From Halomonas sp. H10-9-1 (GTDB taxonomy: Bacteria > Pseudomonadota > Gammaproteobacteria > Pseudomonadales > Halomonadaceae): DNA of 64,000 bases. Within the stretch, counting starts at the first letter, position 1. Every line of letters begins with the position of its first letter. A model generated the notes under the pieces. That model did no database searches and was not told the origin of the DNA. It was given only the letters and a program-made list of their open reading frames with translations. The stretch lies in the NCBI RefSeq assembly GCF_040147005.1, contig NZ_JAMSHO010000001.1:2294001-2358000 (forward strand), read 5' to 3'. The translations under genes and the position numbers were made by a program. This document shows, in pieces, positions 1 to 8,410 of this stretch.

Positions 1-1
1 G

Positions 2-844
2 CCACGCAGCGTACAGATCGCCGGCGGCGACGCCAGCATGCTCGCCGAGGCCGCCCGCCTCAACGCCGCTCAGGGCGCCGAGATCATCGACATCAACATG
101 GGCTGCCCGGCCAAGAAGGTGTGCAACAAGGCCGCCGGTTCCGCCCTGCTGCGTGACGAGGCGCTGGTCGCCGAGATCCTTGCCGCCGTGGTGGCGGCGG
201 TGGACGTGCCGGTGACCCTGAAGATCCGCACCGGCTGGTGTGCCGAGAGCAACAATGGCCTGCGCATCGCGCGCCTCGCCGAGGACGCGGGCATCCAGGC
301 CCTGGCGGTGCACGGCCGCCACCGCCAGCAGCGCTACACCGGCCATGCCGAATACGACACCATCGCCGCCATCAAGGCGGCGGTGAGGATTCCGGTGTTC
401 GCCAACGGCGATATCGACTCCCCCGAGAAGGCCGCCGAGGTCCTCGACTATACTGGAGCGGATGCGGTGATGGTCGGGCGTGGCGCCCAGGGCAACCCTT
501 GGATCTTTCGCGAGATCAATCATTATCTGCGCCATGGCAAACCGCTGCCGCCGCCGAGCGACGACGAGCGTGCCGGGGTACTGCGCGACCATCTGGACGC
601 GCTCCACGATTTCTATGGCGACACCATGGGTGTGCGTATCGCACGCAAGCACGTCGGCTGGTACCTGGCCGGCGATGTCCGCCTCCGCGACGCCCAGTGC
701 CGCGAGCTCAAGGGGCATTTCAATCGCCTCGAGAGCACTGCCGAACAGCACCGTTTCATCGACGACCTCTTTGGTCATGCCCGCTCATCGGCCCCTGCGC
801 CTGACGAGCCGGGTGCGACCGCGAAAGGAACACGAGCCGCATGA
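2..844 (+). CDS. dusB: tRNA-dihydrouridine synthase B, 5' end outside the window
   Basis: The visible 280 residues are the FMN-dependent TIM barrel of DusB, which reduces U17 in the D-loop of many tRNAs. The start of the gene lies before base 1, because the frame is open from base 2. Recognisable motifs are DINMGCPAKKV, with the catalytic cysteine region after NMGCP, GSALL, LKIRTGW, AVHGRHRQQRYTG, FANGDI and MVGRGAQGNPWIF. The stop codon overlaps the next start (ATGA at 841-844). This gives translational coupling to fis, the dusB-fis arrangement typical of gammaproteobacteria. Identity is secure; only the N-terminus is unseen. Confidence 0.97.
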   Translation, partial: PRSVQIAGGDASMLAEAARLNAAQGAEIIDINMGCPAKKVCNKAAGSALLRDEALVAEILAAVVAAVDVPVTLKIRTGWCAESNNGLRIARLAEDAGIQALAVHGRHRQQRYTGHAEYDTIAAIKAAVRIPVFANGDIDSPEKAAEVLDYTGADAVMVGRGAQGNPWIFREINHYLRHGKPLPPPSDDERAGVLRDHLDALHDFYGDTMGVRIARKHVGWYLAGDVRLRDAQCRELKGHFNRLESTAEQHRFIDDLFGHARSSAPAPDEPGATAKGTRAA

Positions 845-1161
845 CCAGCCAAGCCCTTCCCTCCGACCCAGAGCTATCGACAGGCCGCCAACTGGATGAC
901 ACCTCACCAGACCTCGCCACACAGGAGGGCGGCCATCAGCCGCTCCGCGAGGCGGTGGAGCTCTCCATGCGCCGCTATTTTGCCCACCTGGATGGTGGCG
1001 ACGTCACCGGGCTCTACGCCATGGTGATGGCCGAGGTCGAGGCCCCGCTGCTCGCCTCGGTGCTCGAGCACACCCAGGGCAACCAGACGCGTGCCGCCGA
1101 GATGCTCGGCCTCAATCGCGGCACCCTGCGCAAGAAACTCAAGCAATATGACCTGATATGA
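841..1161 (+). CDS. fis: Nucleoid-associated protein Fis
   Basis: Fis is a dimeric DNA-bending nucleoid protein that activates rRNA and tRNA promoters and modulates topology. The 106-residue product ends in the classic Fis helix-turn-helix: HTQGNQTRAAEMLGLNRGTL followed by RKKLKQY. It is slightly longer at the N-terminus than the 98-residue enterobacterial protein, with a low-complexity leader of about 30 residues that may be dispensable. It overlaps dusB by four bases and so is probably translated from the dusB-fis transcript. A strong hairpin follows its stop codon directly. Confidence 0.97.
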   Translation: MTSQALPSDPELSTGRQLDDTSPDLATQEGGHQPLREAVELSMRRYFAHLDGGDVTGLYAMVMAEVEAPLLASVLEHTQGNQTRAAEMLGLNRGTLRKKLKQYDLI

Positions 1162-1186
1162 CGAAGGGAGCCCCAGGCTCCCTTCG
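1162..1186 (+). terminator. Hairpin after fis
   Basis: A perfect 11-bp stem (CGAAGGGAGCC / GGCTCCCTTCG) with a 3-nt loop starts immediately after the fis stop codon. There is no clear U-tract after it, so it may be a weak intrinsic terminator or an RNA 3'-end stabiliser between fis and purH. Confidence 0.6.
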
Positions 1187-1260
1187 GCGCGTCACCCGAC
1201 CCGCCACCGCGACTTTCCGCTCCTTCCATCCATCGCCACAGACGTCAAGAGAGTGTCCCC

Positions 1261-2841
1261 ATGGCCCAAGCCTCCCCCACCCCGGTTCGCCGCGCCCTGA
1301 TCAGCGTCTCCGACAAGACCGGCATCATCGACTTCGCCCGCGGCCTGTCCGAGCATGGTGTCGAGCTGCTCTCCACCGGCGGCACCTTCCGCCTGCTCCA
1401 GGAGAACGGCATCGCGGTGACCGAGGTCTCCGAGCACACCGGTTTCCCCGAGATCATGGACGGCCGCGTCAAGACCCTGCACCCGAAGATCCATGGCGGC
1501 ATCCTCGGCCGTCGCGGCCAGGACGATGCGGTGATGGCGGAACACGGCATCGACCCCATCGACATGGTGGTGGTCAACCTCTACCCCTTCGCCCAGACCG
1601 TGGCACGCCCCGACTGCACCCTCGCCGACGCCATCGAGAACATCGATATCGGTGGCCCCACCATGGTGCGCGCCTGCGCCAAGAACCACGCCCACACCAC
1701 CATCGTGGTGGACGCCGGTGACTACGCCCGGGTGCTGGGTGAGATCGCCGCCCAGGACGGTGCGGTGAGTGATGCCACCCGCTTCGACCTGGCGGTGAAG
1801 GCCTTCGAGCACACCGCCGGCTACGACGCCGCCATCGCCGACTACCTCGGCCAGCGCGTTCCCGGCGGCGAGGATGGCTTCCCGCGCACCTACAACCTGC
1901 AGTTCGAGAAGAAGCAGGCCATGCGCTACGGCGAGAACCCGCACCAGAACGCGGCCTTCTATGTCGAGGCCGATGCCAGCGAGCCCAGCGTGGCGACCGC
2001 CGTGCAGCTCAATGGCAAGGCGCTCTCCTTCAACAACGTCGCCGACACCGACGCCGCCTTCGAGTGCGTCAAGGCCTTCACCGACACCGCCTGCGTGATC
2101 GTCAAGCACGCCAACCCGTGTGGCGTGGCGCTGGGCGCCAGTGCCCGGGAAGCCTACGACAAGGCCTTCGCCACCGACCCCACCAGCGCCTTCGGCGGCA
2201 TCATCGCCTTCAACGTGCCGCTGGATGCCGAGACCGCCCGGGCGATCATCGACCGCCAGTTCGTCGAGGTGATCATCGCCCCCGGGGTCGCCCCCGCAGC
2301 CGCCGAGATCATCGCCGAGAAGCAGAACGTGCGCCTGCTCGACGTCGGGGCTCACTGGCCCGGCAGCCGTGGTCATGCCCACGACTTCAAGCGGGTCACC
2401 GGCGGCCTGCTAGTCCAGGACCGCGACCTGGGCATGGTCGGCCGCGACGAACTCACCGTGGTCAGCGAGCGCGTGCCCACCGAACAGGAGCTGCGCGATC
2501 TGGCCTTCGCCTGGAAGGTGGCCAAGTACGTCAAGTCCAACGCCATCGTCTACGCCAAGGATGGCCAGACCATCGGCGTGGGCGCCGGCCAGATGAGCCG
2601 CGTCTACTCGGCCAGGATCGCCGGCATCAAGGCCGCCGATGAGGGACTCTCAGTGCCCGGCTCAGTGATGGCCAGCGACGCCTTCTTCCCCTTCCGTGAC
2701 GGCATCGACGCCGCCGCCGCCGCCGGCATCGCCGCGGTGATCCAGCCCGGCGGCTCCATGCGCGACCAGGAGGTGATCGACGCCGCCAACGAGGCCGGCA
2801 TCGCCATGGTGTTCACCGGCATGCGCCACTTCAGGCACTGA
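1261..2841 (+). CDS. purH: Bifunctional AICAR transformylase / IMP cyclohydrolase
   Basis: PurH catalyses the last two steps of IMP synthesis: formylation of AICAR from 10-formyl-THF, and ring closure. At 526 residues it has the normal length. The N-terminal MGS-like IMP cyclohydrolase domain (about residues 1-150) carries [13 protein letters not shown] and [10 protein letters not shown]. The C-terminal transformylase carries [44 protein letters not shown] and GAGQMSR, with the catalytic Lys-His region in KHANPCG. It follows the fis hairpin with a gap of about 75 bp. I see no PurR-like palindrome in the gap. The gene is followed by a heptamer repeat and a bidirectional terminator. Confidence 0.98.
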   Translation: MAQASPTPVRRALISVSDKTGIIDFARGLSEHGVELLSTGGTFRLLQENGIAVTEVSEHTGFPEIMDGRVKTLHPKIHGGILGRRGQDDAVMAEHGIDPIDMVVVNLYPFAQTVARPDCTLADAIENIDIGGPTMVRACAKNHAHTTIVVDAGDYARVLGEIAAQDGAVSDATRFDLAVKAFEHTAGYDAAIADYLGQRVPGGEDGFPRTYNLQFEKKQAMRYGENPHQNAAFYVEADASEPSVATAVQLNGKALSFNNVADTDAAFECVKAFTDTACVIVKHANPCGVALGASAREAYDKAFATDPTSAFGGIIAFNVPLDAETARAIIDRQFVEVIIAPGVAPAAAEIIAEKQNVRLLDVGAHWPGSRGHAHDFKRVTGGLLVQDRDLGMVGRDELTVVSERVPTEQELRDLAFAWKVAKYVKSNAIVYAKDGQTIGVGAGQMSRVYSARIAGIKAADEGLSVPGSVMASDAFFPFRDGIDAAAAAGIAAVIQPGGSMRDQEVIDAANEAGIAMVFTGMRHFRH

Positions 2842-2860
2842 CGCCGGCGGCGAGCGCCAA

Positions 2861-2923
2861 GGAGCAAGGAGCAAGGAGCAAGGAGCAAGGAGCAAGGAGC
2901 AAGGAGCAAGGAGCAAGGAGCAA
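2861..2923 (+). repeat. Nine tandem copies of the heptamer GGAGCAA
   Basis: Nine exact head-to-tail copies of GGAGCAA lie 20 bp after the purH stop codon, ending in a partial copy. The same word recurs in single copies elsewhere: inverted near 3057, and in both arms of the terminator at 46877-46911. The array is non-coding and too short in period to be CRISPR. It looks like a slippage-expanded simple repeat. Confidence 0.95.
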
Positions 2924-2977
2924 GGAATGATAGTGCCGAAGCTTCTTGCTGCCATCCCGACATCTCGACAGCCATCG

Positions 2978-3017
2978 AAAAAAAACCCACTCAACCGTAC
3001 GGTCGAGTGGGTTTTTT
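2978..3017. terminator. Bidirectional intrinsic terminator between purH and gabD
   Basis: A hairpin with stem CCCACTC-AACC / GGTC-GAGTGGG around a GTAC loop is flanked by an A-run on the left and a T-run on the right. It can therefore end transcription on both strands. It sits between the convergent purH and succinate-semialdehyde dehydrogenase genes. Confidence 0.92.
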
Positions 3018-3080
3018 CGTGAACGGAATAGCGGCCCGTCGACAAGCCGCTTATCCCTTGCTCCTTGAACCTTGTCCCTG

Positions 3081-4538
3081 TTATCCGAGATCGATGCAGA
3101 GGTACTTGGTCTCCAGGAACTCCTCCAGCCCCTGGTGGCCACCCTCGCGCCCCAGGCCAGACGCCTTGACCCCGCCGAAGGGGGCAGTGGCGTTGGAGAT
3201 CAGCCCGGTATTGATGCCCACCATGCCGTACTCCAGGGCGTCGGCGACGCGCCACACGCGCCCCAGGTCACGGGAGTAGAAGTAGGCGGCGAGGCCATAC
3301 TCGGTATCGTTGGCCATCGCCACCACGCTCTCCTCGTCGTCGAAGGGGAACACCGCGGCCAACGGGCCGAAGGTCTCCTCCTTCGCCACCTTCATCTGAT
3401 CGGTGGCGAAGCTGATCAGGGTCGGCGTGAAGAAGTTGCCGCCCAGCGGGTGCGGGTGGCCCCCCAGCAGCAGCTCGGCCCCCTTGTCCACGGCGTCCTG
3501 GACGTGCTCGCTCACCTTGGCCACCGCCTTGTCATCGATCAGCGGGCCGATGTTGATATCGGGCTGGGTGCCGTCACCCACCCTGAGCTCGCTGTTCATG
3601 GCCACGGCGAGCTTCTCGCAGAAGGCGTTGACGACGCTGGACTGCACCAGGAAGCGATTGGTGCACACGCAGGTCTGACCGGCGTTGCGGAACTTGGCGG
3701 CCATGGCGCCCTCCACCGCGGCGTCCAGGTCGGCATCCTCGAAAACGATGAAAGGCGCGTTGCCGCCGAGCTCCAGGGAGATCTTCTGGATGTGTCGGGA
3801 GGCCTGGGCCATCAGCTCGCGCCCCACCTCCGTGGAGCCGGTAAAGGTGATCTTGCGCACCAGCGGCGACTCGGTCATGGCCGCGGCGATCTCGCTGGCA
3901 CGCCCCGGCACCACGTTGAACACGCCGCGGGGCACGCCGGCCCGCTCGGCGAGCTTGGCCAGGGCCGTGGCGGAGAACGGGGTCTGGCTGGCCGGCTTGA
4001 TCACGATGGTGCAGCCCGCGGCCAGCGCCGCGCCCGCCTTGCGGGTGATCATCGCGGCCGGGAAATTCCAGGGGGTGATGGCCCCGACCACGCCCACCGG
4101 CTGCTTGGTCACCACGATCCGCTGGCTACCCTTGGCGGCGGGAATGGTCTCGCCGTAGACGCGCCGCGCCTCCTCGGCGAACCAGCGCAGGAAGCTCGCG
4201 GCATAGGCGATCTCGCCGGCGGCTTCCTTGAGTGGCTTGCCCTGTTCGAAGGTCATGATCATGGCCAGATCATCCTGGTGCTCGAGCATCAGCTCGTACC
4301 ACCTCATCAGGATGTCGGCACGCTCCAGGGCGCTCAGCCCCTTCCAGGCGGGCAGGGCCGCATGGGCAGCCTCGATGGCGCGCTCGGTCTCGGCACGCCC
4401 CAGGCGTGGCACGTCCCCCATGGCCTCGCCGGTGGCCGGGTTGACGACCTGGATCTGTTCGCCGCTGTCCGCGGCGACCCAACTGCCGTCGATATAGGCG
4501 AAGGGGCAGTAGAGTTGCGTTTCCTTGAGGGCTTGCAT
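3081..4538 (-). CDS. gabD: NAD(P)-dependent succinate-semialdehyde dehydrogenase
   Basis: The product belongs to the aldehyde dehydrogenase superfamily and best matches GabD, which oxidises succinic semialdehyde to succinate in GABA catabolism. In the 485-residue protein the catalytic residues are visible: Asn158 in TPWNFP, Glu256 in SLELGGN and Cys290 in NAGQTCVC. Val-Cys after the nucleophile, giving CVC, is usual for this subfamily. The reading frame is open to 4556, but I chose the ATG at 4538 because GGGAGA lies 5 nt upstream of it. No gabT or gabP is adjacent, so the physiological substrate could be another semialdehyde. Confidence 0.9.
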   Translation of the reverse strand: MQALKETQLYCPFAYIDGSWVAADSGEQIQVVNPATGEAMGDVPRLGRAETERAIEAAHAALPAWKGLSALERADILMRWYELMLEHQDDLAMIMTFEQGKPLKEAAGEIAYAASFLRWFAEEARRVYGETIPAAKGSQRIVVTKQPVGVVGAITPWNFPAAMITRKAGAALAAGCTIVIKPASQTPFSATALAKLAERAGVPRGVFNVVPGRASEIAAAMTESPLVRKITFTGSTEVGRELMAQASRHIQKISLELGGNAPFIVFEDADLDAAVEGAMAAKFRNAGQTCVCTNRFLVQSSVVNAFCEKLAVAMNSELRVGDGTQPDINIGPLIDDKAVAKVSEHVQDAVDKGAELLLGGHPHPLGGNFFTPTLISFATDQMKVAKEETFGPLAAVFPFDDEESVVAMANDTEYGLAAYFYSRDLGRVWRVADALEYGMVGINTGLISNATAPFGGVKASGLGREGGHQGLEEFLETKYLCIDLG

Positions 4539-4655
4539 GATGTTCTCCCGCCGCATCGCGGCACTGGTCGGCTTGCCCTCATGCTAAGCGCAAAAGCCCC
4601 GGCACTCCAAGCGCGGGCCCCCTCCTTTTCCCGCGCCGGCATTTAACGCGGCTTG

Positions 4656-4770
4656 CGGCTCTCTCAACCAAGCTGACGGCTCTCTCAACCAAGCTGACGG
4701 CTCTCCCAACCAAACTGACGGCTCTCCCAACCAAGCTGACGGCTCTCTCAACGAAGCTGACGGCTCTCGG
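4656..4770 (-). repeat. 21-bp tandem repeat at the 3' end of folX
   Basis: Five full 21-bp units plus a partial sixth run from the last codons of folX outward. On the minus strand each unit reads as seven codons in the folX frame: E-S-R-Q-L-G followed by TGA, or by TGG in two units. The unit nearest the gene (4740-4760) supplies the real folX stop codon. The outermost copy fades into ESRKPR-stop. The array is therefore repeated copies of the gene's own C-terminal codons, including the stop codon. Confidence 0.93.
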
Positions 4771-5149
4771 AAAGGGTGATGGAAACCGAGTCGGCGAAGC
4801 GCAGGGCGTGGGGCTTGTCGATCTCGACCTGGGCGGTCAACACCTGCTCGTGGGCCATGATCAGGTCGAGCACCTCGCGGGTCATGCGTTCGAGCAGCAG
4901 GAAACGGTTCTCCTCGACATGGGCGATCATCTGCTTGGTGATCGTGCGGTAGTTCAATGCCTGCTCGATGTGGTTGAACGCCACCGCCTTGTCGGCGCGA
5001 TAGCGGATCACCGCGTTGATCACCACGTCCTGGCGGTTCTGGATCTCCTCTTCCTTGATTCCGATATGGGTGCGCAGGCGAAGATTCTTGATACGAATGG
5101 TCGCCAGGTCGTGGTCGAAGTGCTGGTCGTCGATGGCGTGCAGCGGCAT
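4748..5149 (-). CDS. folX: Dihydroneopterin triphosphate 2'-epimerase (FolB/FolX family)
   Basis: The 133-residue product is of the dihydroneopterin aldolase fold. Motifs [32 protein letters not shown] and [17 protein letters not shown] (here [10 protein letters not shown]) fit Pseudomonas FolX, which epimerises dihydroneopterin triphosphate to the monapterin form, better than the aldolase FolB. The choice between FolX and FolB rests on remembered family sequence. It follows folE on the same strand with a gap of about 40 bp, so the two make one operon. The last codons form part of the 21-bp tandem repeat, so the C-terminus ESRQLR is recently altered. Confidence 0.85.
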   Translation of the reverse strand: MPLHAIDDQHFDHDLATIRIKNLRLRTHIGIKEEEIQNRQDVVINAVIRYRADKAVAFNHIEQALNYRTITKQMIAHVEENRFLLLERMTREVLDLIMAHEQVLTAQVEIDKPHALRFADSVSITLSESRQLR

Positions 5150-5188
5150 GGCCGGCCCTCCTCGGCTCTCGAGAGTATGCGCCGGGAT

Positions 5189-5746
5189 TCAGCGCCCGTT
5201 GATCAGCGTCAGGAACTCCTGACGGGTCGACTGGTTCTGTCGGAAGGCGCCGAGCATCACCGAGGAGGTCATGCTGGAGTTCTGCTTCTCGACACCGCGC
5301 ATCATCATGCACAGATGGCGGGCCTCGATTACCACTCCCACGCCACGGGCTCCGGTCACCTCCTGGACGGCCTCGGCGATCTGCCGGGTGAGGTTCTCCT
5401 GGATCTGCATGCGCCGGGCGAACATGTCGACGATGCGCGCGAACTTGGAAAGCCCCAGCACCTTGCCCTCGGGCAGGTAGGCGATATGGCACTTGCCGAT
5501 GAAGGGCAGCAGGTGGTGCTCGCACATGGAGTAGAGCTCGATGTCCTTGACCAGCACCATCTCGTCGGTCTCCGAGGCGAAGACGGCGCCATTGACGATC
5601 TCTTCCAGCGACTGGAGATAACCGCGGTTCAGGAACTGCATGGCCTTGGCGGCGCGCTTGGGTGTGTCACGCAGGCCCTCCCGCCCGGGATCCTCGCCCA
5701 GTGCGAGGATGATCTGCCGATAGTGGTTGGCGAGCTCTTCTGTCAT
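5189..5746 (-). CDS. folE: GTP cyclohydrolase I
   Basis: FolE converts GTP to 7,8-dihydroneopterin triphosphate, the first step towards folate and other pterins. The 185-residue protein shows the zinc and active-site motifs [31 protein letters not shown] and [12 protein letters not shown], and so it is type IA, not the zinc-independent FolE2. It heads the folE-folX pair. Upstream lies a TGTACA-N12-TGTACA palindrome that resembles the operator of light-sensing LitR/CarH regulators. This suggests pterin production under light control, for example for photolyase or cryptochrome cofactors. That role is inference. Confidence 0.96.
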   Translation of the reverse strand: MTEELANHYRQIILALGEDPGREGLRDTPKRAAKAMQFLNRGYLQSLEEIVNGAVFASETDEMVLVKDIELYSMCEHHLLPFIGKCHIAYLPEGKVLGLSKFARIVDMFARRMQIQENLTRQIAEAVQEVTGARGVGVVIEARHLCMMMRGVEKQNSSMTSSVMLGAFRQNQSTRQEFLTLINGR

Positions 5747-5784
5747 GGGGGCCCCATCAGGTCGTCACTGATTACCAGTTGTAA

Positions 5785-5819
5785 TGTACACTAAATGTAC
5801 AAAAATAATTTTTTGTACA
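5785..5819 (-). promoter_or_regulatory. LitR/CarH-like operator in the folE promoter
   Basis: TGTACA at 5796-5801 and TGTACA at 5814-5819 are separated by exactly 12 AT-rich bases. A third TGTACA lies at 5785-5790. The spacing fits the TRTACA-N12-TGTAYA consensus I recall for class II LitR of Pseudomonas. The site is 50-75 bp upstream of the folE start. No litR gene is in the window. Confidence 0.65.
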
Positions 5820-6008
5820 AGTTCCTGTCACTCCAAGCCCATAGTCTAGCAGTCCGCCGCCCCCTTTCGGCACCTCAACCGACGCATTCTCGCCGTGCCA
5901 CGCCACGCGACATCCTGCCGCACCCGCAAGCGAGCGGTGAGTCGATGCGTCAGGCTGTGATATTATGCAATCTTTCATGCTGTGCAGATCTTTCCGCGAG
6001 AGCCCGAC

Positions 6009-6551
6009 ATGACCAAGACACCCCTGCTGCTGGGCCTCCTGCTGGCCCCCTCCCTGGCCTTCGCCACCACCCTGGAGCTCCCCGTCGATGCCCGCCTGGA
6101 AATGCAGGTGGTCGAGTCGTTGCGCCTCGATGCCGAAACGCCTCGCCAGGACGATATCCTGCTGCGTCCGGTAGCCGATGGCAGTGGTAGCCACCAGGTG
6201 CCCGACTACTGCGTGGTGGTCGGCGATGCGCAACTCGATGGCGAGCGCATCCGCATCACCACCTCCAGCGTCACCTGCATCGACACCGACGGCAGCGACA
6301 GCCATATCTATAGTGGCGAGATCTCCGCCGCAGCCTACGACAGCGATGGCAACTTCGGCATCGATGCCTGCCAGGACGGCCGCTGCGAACTCTCCCCGGA
6401 ACACGGCTTCGAGCTCCAACTGGCCAGCGACCTGGTCATCGAGGAGCAGGCCAACCCCTCCGAACAGATCAATATCGAGCGCCGCCAGGCCAACGGCGAG
6501 GGCGTGGCCAACCCGATCCCCGCCGAGGCGCCGGATCCCGACGCCGACTGA
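6009..6551 (+). CDS. Secreted hypothetical protein
   Basis: I do not recognise this family. The 180-residue product begins with a clear signal peptide (MTKTPLLLGLLLAPSLAFA, cleavage near residue 19) and is predicted periplasmic or exported. The mature part is acidic, contains four Cys in two pairs (DYCVVV, VTCIDTD, DACQDGRCEL) that could form disulphides, and ends in a disordered proline-aspartate tail. I chose the ATG at 6009, since the nine upstream in-frame residues would bury the signal peptide. It is monocistronic, with its own terminator, and convergent with srkA. Confidence 0.75.
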   Translation: MTKTPLLLGLLLAPSLAFATTLELPVDARLEMQVVESLRLDAETPRQDDILLRPVADGSGSHQVPDYCVVVGDAQLDGERIRITTSSVTCIDTDGSDSHIYSGEISAAAYDSDGNFGIDACQDGRCELSPEHGFELQLASDLVIEEQANPSEQINIERRQANGEGVANPIPAEAPDPDAD

Positions 6552-6566
6552 CCCGCCCCACCGCCA

Positions 6567-6591
6567 CCACGCCCCCGATCCCGGGGCGTGG
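6567..6591. terminator. Terminator-like hairpin
   Basis: A 9-bp GC-rich stem (CCACGCCCC / GGGGCGTGG) with a 7-nt loop is followed by TCGTTT. It lies between the convergent secreted protein gene and srkA. Confidence 0.65.
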
Positions 6592-6596
6592 TCGTT

Positions 6597-7583
6597 TCAG
6601 GCCAGCCAGCGCGGCGAACGCTCCAGCGCCTGACGCTGCTGCTCCAGGGTCCTGATATGCTCATCCCAGTAGCCGGCATCGGCCAGCCAGGGAAAGGCGA
6701 CAGGAAAGGCCGGGTCCTCCCAGCGCGAGACCAGCCAGGCGCTATGGCGCAGCAGGCGAAGGGTGCGCAGTGGCTCGACCAAGGCCAGCTCGCGACGGTC
6801 GAACTCGCGGTGCTGCTCGTAGCCCTCCATCACCTCCGAGAGCTGCATGTGCCGCTCCTCGGGGGCCTGTGCCGTGATCAACATCCATAGGTCCTGCACC
6901 GCCGGGGCCATCAGGCAGTCGTCGAAATCCACCAGCGCGAAGTGCTCGTCGCGGCCCAGGATATTGCCGATATGGCAGTCACCATGGACGCGCATCGCCT
7001 GCTCGGGGGCCCAGCAATACGCCGCCAGCGACTCATGCAACGCCGTTGTGACGTGCTCGTAGGCCTGACGCTGAAGGCGACCCAGCCAGGGGCCGGCGAG
7101 CACGCGCTCGCGGGCCTCGCACACCATGCCATCCAGGTCCATGGCGCCGCGATGCCTGAAGGGCTGCCGCTCGCCCACCGCGTGCACGCTGCCGATCAGT
7201 TCGCCCAGGGCAAACAGGTGGGCGGGATTCGCAAGCTCGGGCGCTTGGCCCGGCAGCTGGGGAAAGAGCGCGAAGCGGAAACCCTCGGCCCGCTGCAGGC
7301 TGCGCCCCGCGTCATCACACCAGGGCGCAGCCACCGCCACCTCTTCGGCAGCCAGCTCGGCCAGGAAGTCGTGCTCCTCCTGGATGCGCGCATCGCTCCA
7401 GCGTTCGGGACGATAGAACTTGGCCACCCAGCGACGGCGCTCGTCGTCGTGGACCAAGTACACGCGGTTCTCGTAGCTGTTCAGCGCGAAGGGTTCGCCG
7501 GGCAGCCAGAAGCCCAGTGACTCGATGGCCGCCACGACCCGGGCGGGCGACAGCGTGGAGAAGGGGTGCTGATCGGCGTCCAT
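6597..7583 (-). CDS. srkA: Stress response serine/threonine kinase SrkA (YihE family)
   Basis: SrkA is an APH-like Ser/Thr kinase that counters MazF-mediated death and helps cells survive envelope and oxidative stress. The 328-residue protein has the family hallmarks: LNSYENRVYLV near the N-terminus, WVAKFYRPERW carrying the ATP-binding lysine, RVHGDCHIGNIL as catalytic loop, and ALVDFDDCLMAPAVQDLWM as the metal-binding DFD segment. The start is supported by GGAGG 8 nt upstream. In many relatives dsbA follows; here it does not. comF lies upstream on the same strand, 41 bp away. Confidence 0.92.
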   Translation of the reverse strand: MDADQHPFSTLSPARVVAAIESLGFWLPGEPFALNSYENRVYLVHDDERRRWVAKFYRPERWSDARIQEEHDFLAELAAEEVAVAAPWCDDAGRSLQRAEGFRFALFPQLPGQAPELANPAHLFALGELIGSVHAVGERQPFRHRGAMDLDGMVCEARERVLAGPWLGRLQRQAYEHVTTALHESLAAYCWAPEQAMRVHGDCHIGNILGRDEHFALVDFDDCLMAPAVQDLWMLITAQAPEERHMQLSEVMEGYEQHREFDRRELALVEPLRTLRLLRHSAWLVSRWEDPAFPVAFPWLADAGYWDEHIRTLEQQRQALERSPRWLA

Positions 7584-7624
7584 GGTCCATCCTCCAGAGA
7601 AAGCCCCACTCTAGAAGTTTTTGC

Positions 7625-8320
7625 TCATACTTCCCCCAGGGGGGTGCGCGCCACCGCCCAGGCCTCCACCTCCTCGGCCCCTGTGGCCAGGCAGGCCCGC
7701 GCCAGGGCCTCCAAGGTCGCACCGGTCGTCATCACATCGTCGAGCAGTGCCACACGCGCCGGCAGGGGGGCCGCCATCCGGAAGCCCCCGCGCAGGTTGG
7801 CCCGCCGCTCGCGGCGATCGAGCCCTCGCTGGCTGGGCGTATCACGCAGGCGTCGGCCACACAGCAGCGGCACTCCCAGCCGCCTGGCCAGTCGGGCCGC
7901 CAGCCACTCGGCCTGGTCGAAGCCGCGCCCACGGGCGCGATGCGCATGCAGTGGTACCGGCACCAGCGCCTGGGGCCACGCCCTCGCCTCCTCGCTCAGC
8001 GCCTCGTCCAGCAGCGCCAGCAGCACCATCCCGGCGCGCGGGGAGGCCTGGAACTTGAAGCGCCGCACCAGCCAGGCGACCTCGTCGGTGTAGCGCAGCG
8101 GCACCCGCGCGCCCACGAAGGCCGGTGGCCGGCGCAGGCAGGCACCACACGTCCGACCGCGCCATGCGTCGGGCTGGGGCTCGGCACACCTGGGACAGGC
8201 AGGCAGGTTCCACGGCAGCCCCTCGAAGCAGGCTTGACACCAGGGCCGCTCGGCGTGGGCCGGGGCCAGGCAGAAGATACAGCGCCCCGGGAGGGCACGA
8301 CGCAGGACACTGTCGACCAC
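7625..8320 (-). CDS. comF: ComF family amidophosphoribosyltransferase-like protein
   Basis: ComF/GntX proteins combine a zinc-ribbon with a type I phosphoribosyltransferase fold and are linked to DNA uptake. The zinc-binding part shows CIFCLAP, CQAC, CPRC and CGAC. The PRPP loop is VALLDDVMTTGATLEALA near the C-terminus, and VPVPLHAHRARGRGFDQAEWLA is also diagnostic. The start is uncertain. The frame stays open to a TTG at 8398, but that would place the bioB promoter and BirA operator inside the coding region. I therefore use a GTG at 8320, giving 231 residues; no strong ribosome site marks either choice. It is divergent from bioB. Confidence 0.85.
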   Translation of the reverse strand: MVDSVLRRALPGRCIFCLAPAHAERPWCQACFEGLPWNLPACPRCAEPQPDAWRGRTCGACLRRPPAFVGARVPLRYTDEVAWLVRRFKFQASPRAGMVLLALLDEALSEEARAWPQALVPVPLHAHRARGRGFDQAEWLAARLARRLGVPLLCGRRLRDTPSQRGLDRRERRANLRGGFRMAAPLPARVALLDDVMTTGATLEALARACLATGAEEVEAWAVARTPLGEV

Positions 8321-8340
8321 TCTATCAATTTTGGTTGACA
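8311..8340 (+). promoter_or_regulatory. BirA-type biotin operator
   Basis: TGTCGACC at 8311-8318 and GGTTGACA at 8333-8340 form an inverted repeat with a 14-bp spacer. This matches the TGTAAACC-N14/15-GGTTTACA layout of BirA sites. Its right arm contains the TTGACA of the bioB promoter, so biotin-loaded BirA would block RNA polymerase. Confidence 0.8.
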
Positions 8341-8362
8341 GAGAATGCTCGGGCCGTAAGCT
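8335..8362 (+). promoter_or_regulatory. bioB operon promoter
   Basis: TTGACA at 8335-8340 and TAAGCT at 8357-8362 are 16 bp apart, some 50 bp before the bioB start. A further perfect inverted repeat, GTCAACTT-N13-AAGTTGAC at 8367-8395, lies between the promoter and the start codon. It could be a second regulatory site or a leader hairpin. Confidence 0.6.
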
Positions 8363-8410
8363 ATCCGTCAACTTCTTGCCAAACTCAAAGTTGACCAAAG
8401 GCGAATCCTC

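Noticed and set aside
2861..2923. CRISPR-like array
   Set aside because: A 7-bp exact tandem repeat with no spacers; no cas genes in the window.
4656..4770. CRISPR-like array
   Set aside because: 21-bp units are directly adjacent without spacers and are copies of the folX coding end.
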